Assembly: GCF_046156265.1 (NCBI RefSeq)
Contig: NZ_JAWDIR010000033.1
Span: 1-64,000, forward strand
Length of the DNA stretch: 64,000 nucleotides
Source of the DNA: CAMDHY01 sp046156265
GTDB lineage: Bacteria; Pseudomonadota; Alphaproteobacteria; Rhizobiales; Segnochrobactraceae
Direction of reading: 5' to 3'
Shown: one piece after another, positions 9,061 through 17,914 of the stretch
Layout: the number at the start of each line of letters is the position of its first letter
How positions within the stretch are numbered: the first letter of the stretch is position 1
Notes under the pieces: generated by a model
Told to the model about the DNA's origin: nothing
The model's input: the letters and a program-made list of their open reading frames with translations, nothing else
Databases searched by the model: none
Translations under genes and position numbers: made by a program

Positions 9061-9180
9061 GTAGTCATTCCCGGCCGTGTGCCGGGAACCCATGCGAGGC
9101 TGCGGCGAGGGGCGCGCCAGCGTCAGCCACGGCGCCAGAAGCGAGGGATGGGTTCCCGGCACAAGCCCGGGAATGACTGC
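9061..9180. repeat. RIME-like double-hairpin intergenic repeat, copy 1
   Basis: The left part (9061-9093) reads TAGTCATTCCCGG...CCGGGAACCCAT, and the right part (9148-9179) is its inverted copy, ATGGGTTCCCGG...CCGGGAATGACT. Each half can fold on its own, and the two halves can pair with each other. Closely similar elements are at 23681-23800 and 28625-28745, and a more diverged one at 35186-35274. It lies about 100 bases after the M23 peptidase stop. The rest of the gap 8959-9304 shows nothing recognisable. Confidence 0.85.
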
Positions 9181-9304
9181 GGAGGGGGATTGACGGGCGA
9201 GGTCGTCCCTGTCCGTACCCCGACCTCCCCGCTCCCATCATTGCGAATTTCCCCCCGCCCCCCGACCCGCTACCATCCCCGGAACACAACACGGGGGAAA
9301 CACC

Positions 9305-11263
9305 ATGTCCTGGTCCGACGACGACCGCCGCCTCGGCATGGACCGGGCGATCTCGCGCCGTGATTTCCTCAACGGCGCCGCCATTCTCGGCGCCGCAGCA
9401 GCCCTGCCGCTGACCGGCCGGCCGGTGTTCGCGCAAGGCGCCCCCTATCCGCCGGCGCTGACCGGCCTGCGCGGCCAGACCGACGCCGACTTCGCCGTCA
9501 TGCACGCGATCCGCGACGGCACGTTCTGGGACGCCGCCGGCGCGCCCACCGCCACCGGCGAGCACTATGACCTCATCGTCGTCGGCGCCGGCCTCTCGGG
9601 CCTCACCGCTGCCCACCTCTACCGCCGCCAGAAGCCCGGCGCCCGCGTCCTCGTCCTCGACAACACCGACGATTTCGGTGGCCACGCCGTGCGCAACGAG
9701 TTCACGGCATCGAACGGCCGCCTCGTCATCGGCTACGGCGGTTCGGAATCCCTGCAGACGCCGAGCTTCTTCACCCCCGCCGTCAACCAGGTGCTCGCGG
9801 ACATCGGCGTCGACGTCGAGGCGCTCGGCAATTGCTACGACCAGGCGTGGGCGGAGGATCGCGGCCTCGGCGAGGGCGTGTTCACCACCCGCGAGGCCTT
9901 CGGCGCCGATGCGCTGGCCGTCTACGACGATGACGATGCGGCGTGGATCGCCAAGACATCGCTGTCCGACAAGGCGAAGGCCGATCTCCTCGCCCTCTAC
10001 GAGACGCCGACCGACCCCTTCGACGGCAAGACGCGCGCGGAGAAGCTCGCGGCGCTCGCCGACCTCACCTATGCGGCCTTCCTCACCGACATCCTCGGCT
10101 TCGACCCGCAGCTCGTCGAGTTCTTCGACAACTGGACGAAGCCCTATTTCGGCGCCGGCGTGCGGGCCGTCTCCTGCCTCGATGCCCGCGTCGTCGAGTG
10201 CCCGGGCTTCGACGCGATGGACCTCGGCGACGACGTCTGGCCGACGATGAGCCCGAGCGGCCGGCTCGTGGCGAAGGGGCCGGACCCCTACATCTTCCAC
10301 TTCCCCGACGGCAACGCCTCGGTCGCCCGCGCCCTCGTCCGCTCGCTGATCCCGGCGGCGGTCGCAGGCACGACGATGGAGGAGCTCATTCTCGCCCGCA
10401 CCGACTACGGCGCCCTCGACCGGCCGGAGAACGAGGTGCGCATCCGCCTGCAGTCGCCGTGCGTGAAGATCCGCAACACCGACGACGGCGTCGAGGCGAC
10501 CTATGCCCGGATGGCGGACGGCGCCGCGCCGACGCTGTCCACCGTCACCGCCGACCACGCCGTGCTCGCCTGCTGGCACCGCGTCATCCCGCTGATCTGC
10601 GAGGAGGCGCCGCCCGCCCAGCAGGAGGCGCTGACCGACCAGCAGAAGATCCCCTTCCTCTATGCCAACGTGCTGATCCGCTCGTGGGAGGCGCTGTCGG
10701 CGCTCGGCGTCGCCGAGTTCGAGACGCCCGGCCACTTCTGGGAACACTGCAAGATCGACTATCCGGTCTCGATCGGCACCTACCGCTTCGCCGACGTGCC
10801 GTCGGACCCGGTGGTGCTGCACCTGACGAAGACGGTACTCGGCGACCCGACGCTGCCGACCCGCGAGCAGGCGCAGACCGGGCGCTATCTCCTCACCGAG
10901 ATCACCTTCGAGGAGATGGAGCGGCAGATCCGCGACCTGCTCGGCCGCGCGCTCGGCCCCGGCGGCTTCGACCCGGCGCGCGACATCGAGGCGATCACGG
11001 TGAACCGCTGGTCGCACGGCTACGCCTACGAGTACATGCGCCCGTGGGACGGTTACTGGCCGGCCGGGCCGCTGCCGATCGAGATCTCGCGCCGGCCGAT
11101 CGGCCGCATCGCCATCGCCAATTCCGACGCCGGTGCCTACGCCTACGCGAACTCGGCGATCGACCAGGCGACGCGGGCGGTGCGCGAACTCCTCGGCACG
11201 CCCGCCAACGCCCCCGCCTTCGCCACCTTTCCCGGCCCGCCGCTCGAGGACATCGGCCTCTGA
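9305..11263 (+). CDS. Tat-exported FAD-dependent oxidoreductase, possibly spermidine-dehydrogenase-like
   Basis: The 652-residue protein starts with a twin-arginine signal: SRRDFLN (17-23), then a hydrophobic stretch ending with FAQ near 44. The FAD-binding dinucleotide fold follows, with VVGAGLSGL at 92-100 and the acidic end of strand two at VLVLDN. The block FGGHAVRNEF resembles periplasmic polyamine (spermidine) dehydrogenases and related uncharacterised FAD proteins, so polyamine oxidation is possible but not proven. The start is well set by GGGGGA six bases before the ATG. It is convergent with folC and appears to be a single-gene unit. Confidence 0.75.
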   Translation: MSWSDDDRRLGMDRAISRRDFLNGAAILGAAAALPLTGRPVFAQGAPYPPALTGLRGQTDADFAVMHAIRDGTFWDAAGAPTATGEHYDLIVVGAGLSGLTAAHLYRRQKPGARVLVLDNTDDFGGHAVRNEFTASNGRLVIGYGGSESLQTPSFFTPAVNQVLADIGVDVEALGNCYDQAWAEDRGLGEGVFTTREAFGADALAVYDDDDAAWIAKTSLSDKAKADLLALYETPTDPFDGKTRAEKLAALADLTYAAFLTDILGFDPQLVEFFDNWTKPYFGAGVRAVSCLDARVVECPGFDAMDLGDDVWPTMSPSGRLVAKGPDPYIFHFPDGNASVARALVRSLIPAAVAGTTMEELILARTDYGALDRPENEVRIRLQSPCVKIRNTDDGVEATYARMADGAAPTLSTVTADHAVLACWHRVIPLICEEAPPAQQEALTDQQKIPFLYANVLIRSWEALSALGVAEFETPGHFWEHCKIDYPVSIGTYRFADVPSDPVVLHLTKTVLGDPTLPTREQAQTGRYLLTEITFEEMERQIRDLLGRALGPGGFDPARDIEAITVNRWSHGYAYEYMRPWDGYWPAGPLPIEISRRPIGRIAIANSDAGAYAYANSAIDQATRAVRELLGTPANAPAFATFPGPPLEDIGL

Positions 11264-11285
11264 CCGCGGGGGCTCAGACGGCAAG

Positions 11286-12605
11286 TCAGACCGGGGGCGT
11301 GCCGTTCTGGGAGAGCACGTCGCCGGCGAGATAGAGCGAGCCGCAGATCAGGATGCGCGGCGGCGGCTCGAAGCGCCAGCCTTCCGACAACAGCCGGAGC
11401 GCCGTGCGCACGCCCGAGGTCGGCTCCGCCGACAGGCCGGCGGCGCGCGCCGCCTGGGCGAGCTCGATCGGATCGCGGCTCGAATCGGTGCCGAACACCG
11501 GCACCGTGAAGACGTGGCGGGCGAGGCCGGCGAACGGCCTGAAGAAGCCGACCGGGTCCTTGGTAGACAGCATGCCGGCGATCAGGAACAGGGCCCGCGG
11601 CACCCGCTCCTCGAGGTCGGCCATGACGTTCGCCACCGCCTCGCCGGCGCCGGGATTGTGGCCGCCGTCGAGCCAGATCTCCGCGCCCTTGAGCGCGACG
11701 TCGACGAGGCGACCCTGGGTGAGGCGCTGCATCCGCGCCGGCCACTCGACCTGGGCGAACCCCGTCTCGGCCGCCGCGGCACCCGGAAAGAGGCCGGCGG
11801 CGCGCAGCGAGGCGACGGCGGTCGCGGCGTTGACGTACTGGTGGCGCCCGATCAGCTTCGGCGGCGGCAGGTCGATCAGCTCGTCCTCGTCCTGATAGAC
11901 GAGCCGGCCGCGCTCCTCGGCGAAGCTCCAGTCCTCGCCCCCCTGCTTCAGCGGCGCACCGAGCCGGGCAGCGCGGCGGCGGATCACCTCCGCGACCACC
12001 GGCAGCTGCGGCGAGGCGACCACCGGCACGCCGCGCTTGATGATGCCGGCCTTCTCGCGAGCGATCTCGGCGAGCGTCGAGCCGAGGAACTTCTCGTGGT
12101 CCATCGAGATCGTCGTGATGACGCTGGCGCGCGGATTGTCGACGACGTTGGTGGCGTCGAGCCGCCCGCCGAGCCCGACCTCGAGCAGCAGCGCGTCGGC
12201 CGGGGACTCGGCGAACAGCAGCATCGCCGCCGCGGTAGTGATCTCGAACAGCGTGATCGGCGCGCCGTCGTTCGCCGTCTCGGCGCGGTTCAGCGCCTCG
12301 ACCAGCACGGCGTCGTCGACGTAGCGGCCGCCGCCGGGAGCGGCGAGGCGGACACGCTCGTGGAAGCGGACGAGATGCGGCGAGGTGTAGACGTGGACGC
12401 CCTTGCCCCCCGCCTCGAGGATCGCCCGCATCGTCGCGGTGGTCGAGCCCTTGCCGTTGGTGCCGGCGACGTGAATGACCGGCGGCAGACGCCGCTCGGG
12501 ATGGTCGAGGGCGGCGAGCAGCCGCTCGACGCGGCCGAGCGACAGGTCGATCTCCTTCGGGTGAAGGGCGATCAGCCGCTGCAGGATGGCGCTCGCGTGG
12601 TCCAT
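11286..12605 (-). CDS. folC: bifunctional folylpolyglutamate synthase / dihydrofolate synthase
   Basis: This 439-residue cytosolic enzyme adds glutamate to dihydropteroate and to folates using ATP. The Mur-ligase-type P-loop is clear (AGTNGKGST at 47-55), followed by YTSPHLVRFHERVRL and the central LEVGLGGRLDATN motif, and later ITTISMDHEKFLG. Length matches the family. The ATG at 12605 gives the normal N-terminus. It is the last gene of the leftward trpF-trpB-tautomerase-trpA-accD-folC row, 38 bases after accD. The accD-folC neighbourhood is common in alphaproteobacteria. Confidence 0.95.
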   Translation of the reverse strand: MDHASAILQRLIALHPKEIDLSLGRVERLLAALDHPERRLPPVIHVAGTNGKGSTTATMRAILEAGGKGVHVYTSPHLVRFHERVRLAAPGGGRYVDDAVLVEALNRAETANDGAPITLFEITTAAAMLLFAESPADALLLEVGLGGRLDATNVVDNPRASVITTISMDHEKFLGSTLAEIAREKAGIIKRGVPVVASPQLPVVAEVIRRRAARLGAPLKQGGEDWSFAEERGRLVYQDEDELIDLPPPKLIGRHQYVNAATAVASLRAAGLFPGAAAAETGFAQVEWPARMQRLTQGRLVDVALKGAEIWLDGGHNPGAGEAVANVMADLEERVPRALFLIAGMLSTKDPVGFFRPFAGLARHVFTVPVFGTDSSRDPIELAQAARAAGLSAEPTSGVRTALRLLSEGWRFEPPPRILICGSLYLAGDVLSQNGTPPV

Positions 12606-12643
12606 GGCAGGGGTTCGTCCTACCGGCACCGGGGCCGCGGGCG

Positions 12644-13567
12644 TCACTCCGCCGCCCGGCGCTCGTCCGCCACCGGCGCCGGCGCGGCCACCGGCTCGGG
12701 CGTCGATGCGACGGCGGCATCCCGTCCGGTCAGGATGTGCAGGAGGCGCGACAGCGTCGGGCGCAGCTCCTGGCGCGGCACGATCATGTCGACCATGCCG
12801 TGTGCGAGCAGGTACTCGGCGCGCTGGAAGCCGTCCGGCAGCTTCTCGCGGATCGTCTGCTCGATGACGCGCGGGCCGGCGAAGCCGACGAGGGCGCCGG
12901 GCTCGACGATGTGGATGTCGCCCAGCATCGCGTAGGAGGCGGTGACGCCGCCGGTGGTCGGGTTGGTCAGCACGACGATGTAGGGAAGCCCCGCCTCCTT
13001 CAGCGCCGACACCGCGACCGTCGTGCGCGGCATCTGCATCAGCGAGAGGATCCCCTCCTGCATGCGCGCGCCGCCGGAGGCGGCGAACAGCACGAACGGC
13101 GTGCCGTCGGTGCGTGCGGTGTCGAGGCCGGTGACGATCGCCTCGCCGGCCGCCATGCCGAGCGAGCCGCCCATGAACTCGAAATCCTGCACGGCGGCCG
13201 TCAGCGGCAGCCCGTCGAGGGTGCCGCGTCCCACGAGGATCGCGTCCTCGTGGCCGGTCTTGGTGCGGGCGTCCTTCAGGCGGTCGGTGTAGCGCTTCTC
13301 GTCGCGGAACTTCAGCGGGTCGACCGCCACCTGCGGCAGCGGCAGCGCCTCGTAGCGGCCGCCGTCGAACAGGGTCTCCAGCCGCTTCTTCGCCGGCATG
13401 CGCATGTGGTAGCCGGAGCGCGGCACCACCCAGCCGTTCGCCTCGAGATCGCGGTGGAACACCATCTCGCCGGACTCGGGACACTTGATCCAGAGGTTGT
13501 CCGGCGTCTCGCGCTTGGTCAGCAGCGAGCGGATCTTCGGGCGGACGACGGTGTTGATCCAGTTCAT
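12644..13567 (-). CDS. accD: acetyl-CoA carboxylase carboxyltransferase subunit beta
   Basis: The 307-residue protein is the beta subunit of the carboxyltransferase that makes malonyl-CoA for fatty acid synthesis. The carboxyltransferase core is intact (GGSLGMAAGEAIVTG, ASGGARMQEG, NPTTGGVTASYAMLGD). The N-terminal zinc ribbon, which in E. coli has four cysteines, shows only C29 here (WIKCPESGEMVFHRD); the other positions are replaced. As I recall, this loss is shared by rhizobial AccD proteins, so it is probably normal for the lineage. The last 30 residues are Ala/Pro-rich. It lies 58 bases after trpA and 38 bases before folC. Confidence 0.95.
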   Translation of the reverse strand: MNWINTVVRPKIRSLLTKRETPDNLWIKCPESGEMVFHRDLEANGWVVPRSGYHMRMPAKKRLETLFDGGRYEALPLPQVAVDPLKFRDEKRYTDRLKDARTKTGHEDAILVGRGTLDGLPLTAAVQDFEFMGGSLGMAAGEAIVTGLDTARTDGTPFVLFAASGGARMQEGILSLMQMPRTTVAVSALKEAGLPYIVVLTNPTTGGVTASYAMLGDIHIVEPGALVGFAGPRVIEQTIREKLPDGFQRAEYLLAHGMVDMIVPRQELRPTLSRLLHILTGRDAAVASTPEPVAAPAPVADERRAAE

Positions 13568-13625
13568 CGCGGTCTTTCGGTCTCCGCGGCGCGAGCGGGA
13601 CGGGACGATCGGTCGAAAGGCGGCC

Positions 13626-14459
13626 TCAGGCAGCGTGGGCGCGCCGGACGCCCGAGGCGAGGCTCGCCACCAACGCGGAAACGGCGCCGACGGTCGCCTC
13701 GGTCGCCCGTCCATCGCTGTCGAGCGAGCGCTCGACCGCCTGCACGAGCGCCGAGCCGACGACGACGGCGTCCGCTTCGGCACCGATCGCCGCGGCCTGC
13801 TCCGGAGTGCGCACCCCGAAGCCGACGGCGACCGGCAGAGGCGTATGCGCCTTGATTCGGGCAACCGCGCGGCCGACCTTGGTGGCGTCCGGCGCCGCCG
13901 TTCCCGTGATCCCGGCGATCGAGACGTAGTAGACGAAGCCCGCCGTGTTGGCGAGAACGGCCGGTAGCCGCTTGTCGTCGGTGGTCGGCGTCGCCAGCCG
14001 GATGAAGGCGAGGCCCGCATCCCGCGCCGGCAGGCACAGCTCGTCGTCCGCCTCGGGCGGCAGGTCGACGACGATCAGCCCGTCCACCCCGGCCGCCTTG
14101 GCGTCGGCGAGGAAGCGCGCGTTGCCGTAGGAATAGATCGGGTTGTAGTAGCCCATCAGCACGATCGGCGTGGTGTCGTCGCCGCGGCGGAAGTCGCGCA
14201 CCATGGCGAGCGTCTTCACCATCGTCTGGCCGGCGTGCAGGGCGCGCAGCGACGCCGCCTGGATCGCCGGGCCGTCGGCCATCGGGTCGGTGAACGGCAT
14301 GCCGAGCTCGATGACGTCGGCGCCCGCCCCCGGCAGCGCCGCGAGGATCTTGCCCGACGTCTCGGTATCGGGATCACCCGCCGTGATGAAGGTCACGAGG
14401 CCGGGCCGGCCCTCCGCGGCGAGCGCCGCGAAGCGGGTATCGAGGCGGGTCTGGCTCAC
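13626..14459 (-). CDS. trpA: tryptophan synthase alpha chain
   Basis: This 277-residue TIM-barrel protein splits indole-glycerol phosphate and passes indole to TrpB. The catalytic acids are visible: E51 in VIELGMPF and D62 in DPMADGP, with the phosphate-binding GFGVRTPEQ region later. The start is a GTG whose last two bases are part of the TGA stop of the preceding tautomerase gene (GTGA overlap), which implies coupled translation. It follows trpB with only the tautomerase gene between them. Confidence 0.95.
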   Translation of the reverse strand: MSQTRLDTRFAALAAEGRPGLVTFITAGDPDTETSGKILAALPGAGADVIELGMPFTDPMADGPAIQAASLRALHAGQTMVKTLAMVRDFRRGDDTTPIVLMGYYNPIYSYGNARFLADAKAAGVDGLIVVDLPPEADDELCLPARDAGLAFIRLATPTTDDKRLPAVLANTAGFVYYVSIAGITGTAAPDATKVGRAVARIKAHTPLPVAVGFGVRTPEQAAAIGAEADAVVVGSALVQAVERSLDSDGRATEATVGAVSALVASLASGVRRAHAA

Positions 14460-14659
14460 GCTCCGGCGCCCGGCTTCGGGTCGGAGGCCATCACGCCGGC
14501 GTGCGCCCAGTCGTGCTTCTCGACGTCCTGGATGATCACCTGCACCGCCGCGATCGGACAGCCGAGGCTCTCGACCATCGCGTTGGTCAGCGCCACGGCG
14601 AGCGCCTTCTTCTTCGCGGGGTCACGGCCCTTGTACATCTGCACGGTGATATTCGGCAT
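14456..14659 (-). CDS. 4-oxalocrotonate tautomerase-like small enzyme inside the trp genes
   Basis: The 67-residue protein is a member of the 4-oxalocrotonate tautomerase family. It begins MPNITVQMYKGRD, so proline 2 becomes the N-terminal catalytic base after methionine removal, and it carries the usual KKKALAVALTNAMVESLG helix and VIIQDVEKHDWAHAGV strand. It sits 38 bases after trpB and overlaps the start of trpA by four bases. Its substrate is unknown; the place between trpB and trpA suggests co-regulation with tryptophan synthesis but does not prove a role in it. Confidence 0.88.
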   Translation of the reverse strand: MPNITVQMYKGRDPAKKKALAVALTNAMVESLGCPIAAVQVIIQDVEKHDWAHAGVMASDPKPGAGA

Positions 14660-14697
14660 CGTCTCGCCTCCCCAGCCCAGTCCCGGTTCGCCAGCCC

Positions 14698-15930
14698 TCA
14701 GAGCCCGAAGCCCAGCATGTTGCCGACGGTGAACACGTCCTTGTCGCCGCGGCCGCAGAGGTTCATCAGGATGATCTCGTCCTTGCCCATCTGCGGCGCC
14801 CGCTTCACCACCTCGGCCAGCGCATGCGCCGGCTCGAGCGCCGGCAGGATGCCCTCGAGCCGCGCCAGAAGCTGGAACGCCGCCAGCGCCTCGTCGTCGG
14901 TGATCGCCACATACTCGACCCGGCCGCTCTCCTTCAGGAAGGAGTGCTCCGGCCCGATGCCGGGATAGTCGAGGCCCGCCGAGATCGAGTGGCCCTCGAG
15001 GATCTGGCCGTCGCCGTCCTGCAGAAGATAGGTGCGGTTGCCGTGCAGCACGCCCGGCCGGCCGCGCGTCAGCGAGGCGCAGTGCTCGTCCGCCTCGAGC
15101 CCGCGACCGCCCGCCTCGACGCCGATGATCTTCACGTCGGGATCGTCGAGGAAGGGGTGGAACAGCCCGATGGCGTTGGAGCCGCCGCCGACGCAGGCGA
15201 CCAGCGCGTCCGGCAGCCGACCCTCGGCCTCCAGCATCTGCGCCTTCGCCTCGGTGCCGATGACGGACTGGAAGTCGCGCACCATCGCCGGATAGGGATG
15301 GGGACCGGCGGCCGTGCCGATCAGGTAGTAGGTGTCCTCGACGTTGGCGACCCAGTCGCGCAGCGCCTCGTTCATGGCGTCCTTGAGGGTGCCGGCGCCG
15401 GAGGTCACCGGCCGCACCTCGGCGCCCAGAAGCTTCATGCGGAAGACGTTCGGCTTCTGCCGCTCGATGTCGAGCGCGCCCATGTAGACGACGCAGGGCA
15501 GGCCGAACCGCGCGCAGACGGTCGCGGTCGCCACGCCGTGCTGGCCGGCGCCGGTCTCCGCGATGATGCGCGTCTTGCCCATCCGCATGGCGAGCAGGAT
15601 CTGCCCGACGGTGTTGTTGATCTTGTGCGAGCCGGTGTGGTTGAGCTCGTCGCGCTTGAAATAGACCTTGGCGCCGCCGCAGTGCTCGGTGAGGCGCGGG
15701 GCGAACGTCAGCGGGCTCGGACGGCCGATATAGGTCCGCTTCAGCTCCGAGAACTCGGCCTCGAAGGCGGGGTCGGCCTTCGCCGCCTCCCACGCCGCCT
15801 CGAGCTCGAGGATCAGCGGCATCAGCGTCTCGGCGACGAAGCGGCCGCCGAACAGGCCGAAGAAGCCCCGCTCGTCGGGTCCGAGCCGGAGGGAATTGGC
15901 ACGCACGGTCGGCGGCACGGCGGTGTTCAA
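14698..15930 (-). CDS. trpB: tryptophan synthase beta chain
   Basis: The 410-residue PLP enzyme condenses indole and serine to tryptophan. The PLP lysine is K103 in HTGSHKINN, and the phosphate-cradling CVGGGSNAIG motif and the C-terminal LCGRGDKD are present. The start appears to be a TTG whose last two bases overlap the TGA of trpF (TTGA); no ATG near the expected N-terminus fits. Length is normal. It is the second gene of the leftward trp row. Confidence 0.95.
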   Translation of the reverse strand: MNTAVPPTVRANSLRLGPDERGFFGLFGGRFVAETLMPLILELEAAWEAAKADPAFEAEFSELKRTYIGRPSPLTFAPRLTEHCGGAKVYFKRDELNHTGSHKINNTVGQILLAMRMGKTRIIAETGAGQHGVATATVCARFGLPCVVYMGALDIERQKPNVFRMKLLGAEVRPVTSGAGTLKDAMNEALRDWVANVEDTYYLIGTAAGPHPYPAMVRDFQSVIGTEAKAQMLEAEGRLPDALVACVGGGSNAIGLFHPFLDDPDVKIIGVEAGGRGLEADEHCASLTRGRPGVLHGNRTYLLQDGDGQILEGHSISAGLDYPGIGPEHSFLKESGRVEYVAITDDEALAAFQLLARLEGILPALEPAHALAEVVKRAPQMGKDEIILMNLCGRGDKDVFTVGNMLGFGL

Positions 15931-16601
15931 GCGAGTGCTCCCAGGGTCTGCGCCGCCCGGGCGGCGCGAACGAAGGCGGCGATCAGGGCCGGGTCCTTGT
16001 CGCCCGGGGCGCGCTCCACGCCGCTCGACACGTCGACGCCGAGCGGGCGGGCGATCCGCACCGCCTCTGCGACGGTGTCGGGGTCGAGCCCCCCGGAAAG
16101 CATGAACCTGAGGCGGGGGTCAAGTTTGGCAAGGAGGCGCCAGTCGAAAGCGAGCCCGTTGCCGCCCGGCCGCGTCGCATCCTTCGGCGGCTTCGCATCG
16201 AACAGCAGCCGGTCGGCGACGGCATAATCGGCGGCGGCGGCGAGGTCGGCCGCGTCGCGGATGCCGAGCGCCTTCATCACCGGGCGGCCGAAACGGCGCC
16301 GCACCTCGGTGACGCGCGCCGGCGTCTCGCGGCCGTGCAGCTGCAGCCAGTCGGGCCGGATCGCCTCGACGACAGCTGCCAGCGTCTGATCGTCGGCATC
16401 GACGGTGAGGAGCACGATCTCCGCCCGCCCGCGCGCCTGGTCGGCCAGCACGGCCGCCGCCGCGGCGTCGACGTGCCGCGGGCTCGGGGCAAAGCTGACG
16501 AGGCCGATCATGTCGGCGCCGGCCGCGAGCGCAGCCTCCATCGTCTCGGCAGTGCGAAGGCCGCAGATCTTGACGATGAGGGAGGGTTCGGCGGCGGTCA
16601 T
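15927..16601 (-). CDS. trpF: phosphoribosylanthranilate isomerase
   Basis: This 224-residue TIM-barrel enzyme isomerises phosphoribosylanthranilate, the third step of tryptophan synthesis. The N-terminal KICGLRTAE motif with the catalytic cysteine (C13) and the later SGGLDPDTVAEA phosphate site are clear. The last four bases overlap the TTG start of trpB. It is the first gene of the trp-accD-folC row; 83 bases separate it from the GT90 gene upstream, so a promoter may lie there. No tryptophan leader peptide was seen. Confidence 0.95.
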   Translation of the reverse strand: MTAAEPSLIVKICGLRTAETMEAALAAGADMIGLVSFAPSPRHVDAAAAAVLADQARGRAEIVLLTVDADDQTLAAVVEAIRPDWLQLHGRETPARVTEVRRRFGRPVMKALGIRDAADLAAAADYAVADRLLFDAKPPKDATRPGGNGLAFDWRLLAKLDPRLRFMLSGGLDPDTVAEAVRIARPLGVDVSSGVERAPGDKDPALIAAFVRAARAAQTLGALA

Positions 16602-16684
16602 GGCGGCAAACGTCTTTGCGGCGGTTCGGATGGCGTCGGGCCCCGCGGCGGGCGCGGCGCCGCGCGTTGTATCATTGTCGCGGC

Positions 16685-17842
16685 TCAGAGCCTATCGCGC
16701 CAATAAGCCGCCGCCTCCTCCAGCACCGGGAAGACGCGCGGAATCTCGGCGTCCGGCGTCAGCCCCTCGGCGAGCGCCGTCATCCCGGCCGCCAGCGCCA
16801 CCTGCACCGCCGGATCGCGGACCGCCTCGCAGCAACCTTCGAGATCGGAGAGGTCGGCGGCGACGAACAGAAGCGTCTCGGCGTCCACCAGCCGGTCATA
16901 GTACCACTGCGCCGCCCCGTCGCGGGACGCCACCTTCAGCAGCGGCCCGCCGAGCAGCACCTTCGAGAACAGCCCGGGCCAGGAGTTGGAATTGCCGTCG
17001 ACGTCGACGTGCACACGCTTCTCGGCGAAGCTCTCGATCGGCACGAAGTCGGCCGTCAGCCCGCGCGCCACGAGTTCGGCCCACGGCGCCTTGCCGGAGC
17101 CCTCGTCGGTCGTCACCAGCCCGACGTCGATGTTCAGATCCGGCCGCGCCGCCGCGATCCGCCGCGCCTCGGCGACGAAGGCGACCCGCGGCAGCGCCGT
17201 CCACGTCTCGCCCCGCGCCAGCGTGCCAGTCGAGCGGCCGCGCCAGAAGATCGTGTCCTCCCGTGCCGCCAGCGGCCGCCCCCTTGCGGCGTATGCCTTG
17301 CGCAGGTCGGCATAGCCGTCGGTGGCGAGGAAGATCTGGTCGGGCACCAAGAAGGTGCGGTCCGGCGGCCCGGAGAAACCGACCACCCGCTCGCCCGGAT
17401 CGGCGCAATCGTCGACGTCGAGGACGAAGTGGCCGCGGCCACCGCCCTCGCGACCGAACGCCTCGAACAGCCGGTGGGCGTGGACGATGCGATAGACGAG
17501 GCGCACCGCGCTGACGGCCCGCGCCGCCTCCGGCAGGCCCGCCGACAACAGCAGCCGGTAGCGGGCACCGAACGGCCCGACATCCACCCTCGCCGCCTTG
17601 GCACCGAAGCCGGAACCGCGCACGATCTCGATGCCGGTGATCACCGGCAGCGCGCGGATGTGGGAAAACGGCTCGAAGCGGCAGCCGAAGCGGGTCGGTC
17701 GGAACAGGCTCTTGTCGCGGGCGATGAAGCGCGTCACCCCGGCGGCGTCACCGTCCAGCGCCAGCCGCGCCAGCCGGTCGCGCCGCGCCTTGGTGCCGCC
17801 GATCGGCAGGCCGAGCCGCGAGGCGAGTGCGCCGAAGTCCAT
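16685..17842 (-). CDS. glycosyltransferase family 90 (CAP10/LpsA-like)
   Basis: The 385-residue protein has the GT90/CAP10 hallmarks: FWRGRSTG near residue 200, an acidic D-x-D-like DVDGNSNSWPG region near 283-293, and FSKVLLGGPLLKV, where the donor sugar phosphate is bound. Bacterial members such as LpsA add sugars to the lipopolysaccharide core; eukaryotic ones add xylose or glucose. There is no signal peptide, so it probably acts at the cytoplasmic face. It is between fabI and trpF in the same direction, with 72 and 83 base gaps, and has no obvious functional link to either. Confidence 0.85.
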   Translation of the reverse strand: MDFGALASRLGLPIGGTKARRDRLARLALDGDAAGVTRFIARDKSLFRPTRFGCRFEPFSHIRALPVITGIEIVRGSGFGAKAARVDVGPFGARYRLLLSAGLPEAARAVSAVRLVYRIVHAHRLFEAFGREGGGRGHFVLDVDDCADPGERVVGFSGPPDRTFLVPDQIFLATDGYADLRKAYAARGRPLAAREDTIFWRGRSTGTLARGETWTALPRVAFVAEARRIAAARPDLNIDVGLVTTDEGSGKAPWAELVARGLTADFVPIESFAEKRVHVDVDGNSNSWPGLFSKVLLGGPLLKVASRDGAAQWYYDRLVDAETLLFVAADLSDLEGCCEAVRDPAVQVALAAGMTALAEGLTPDAEIPRVFPVLEEAAAYWRDRL

Positions 17843-17914
17843 CAGGCCGCCGTCCCGGAAAAATGCCCCCGCCCCCCCGCGCCGGGCGATGCCCGCCGTC
17901 AGACCGGTGACCGC

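Noticed and set aside
6910..9162. 750-codon minus-strand frame opposite the M23 peptidase
   Set aside because: Antisense shadow; the plus-strand frame has an intact LytM active site.
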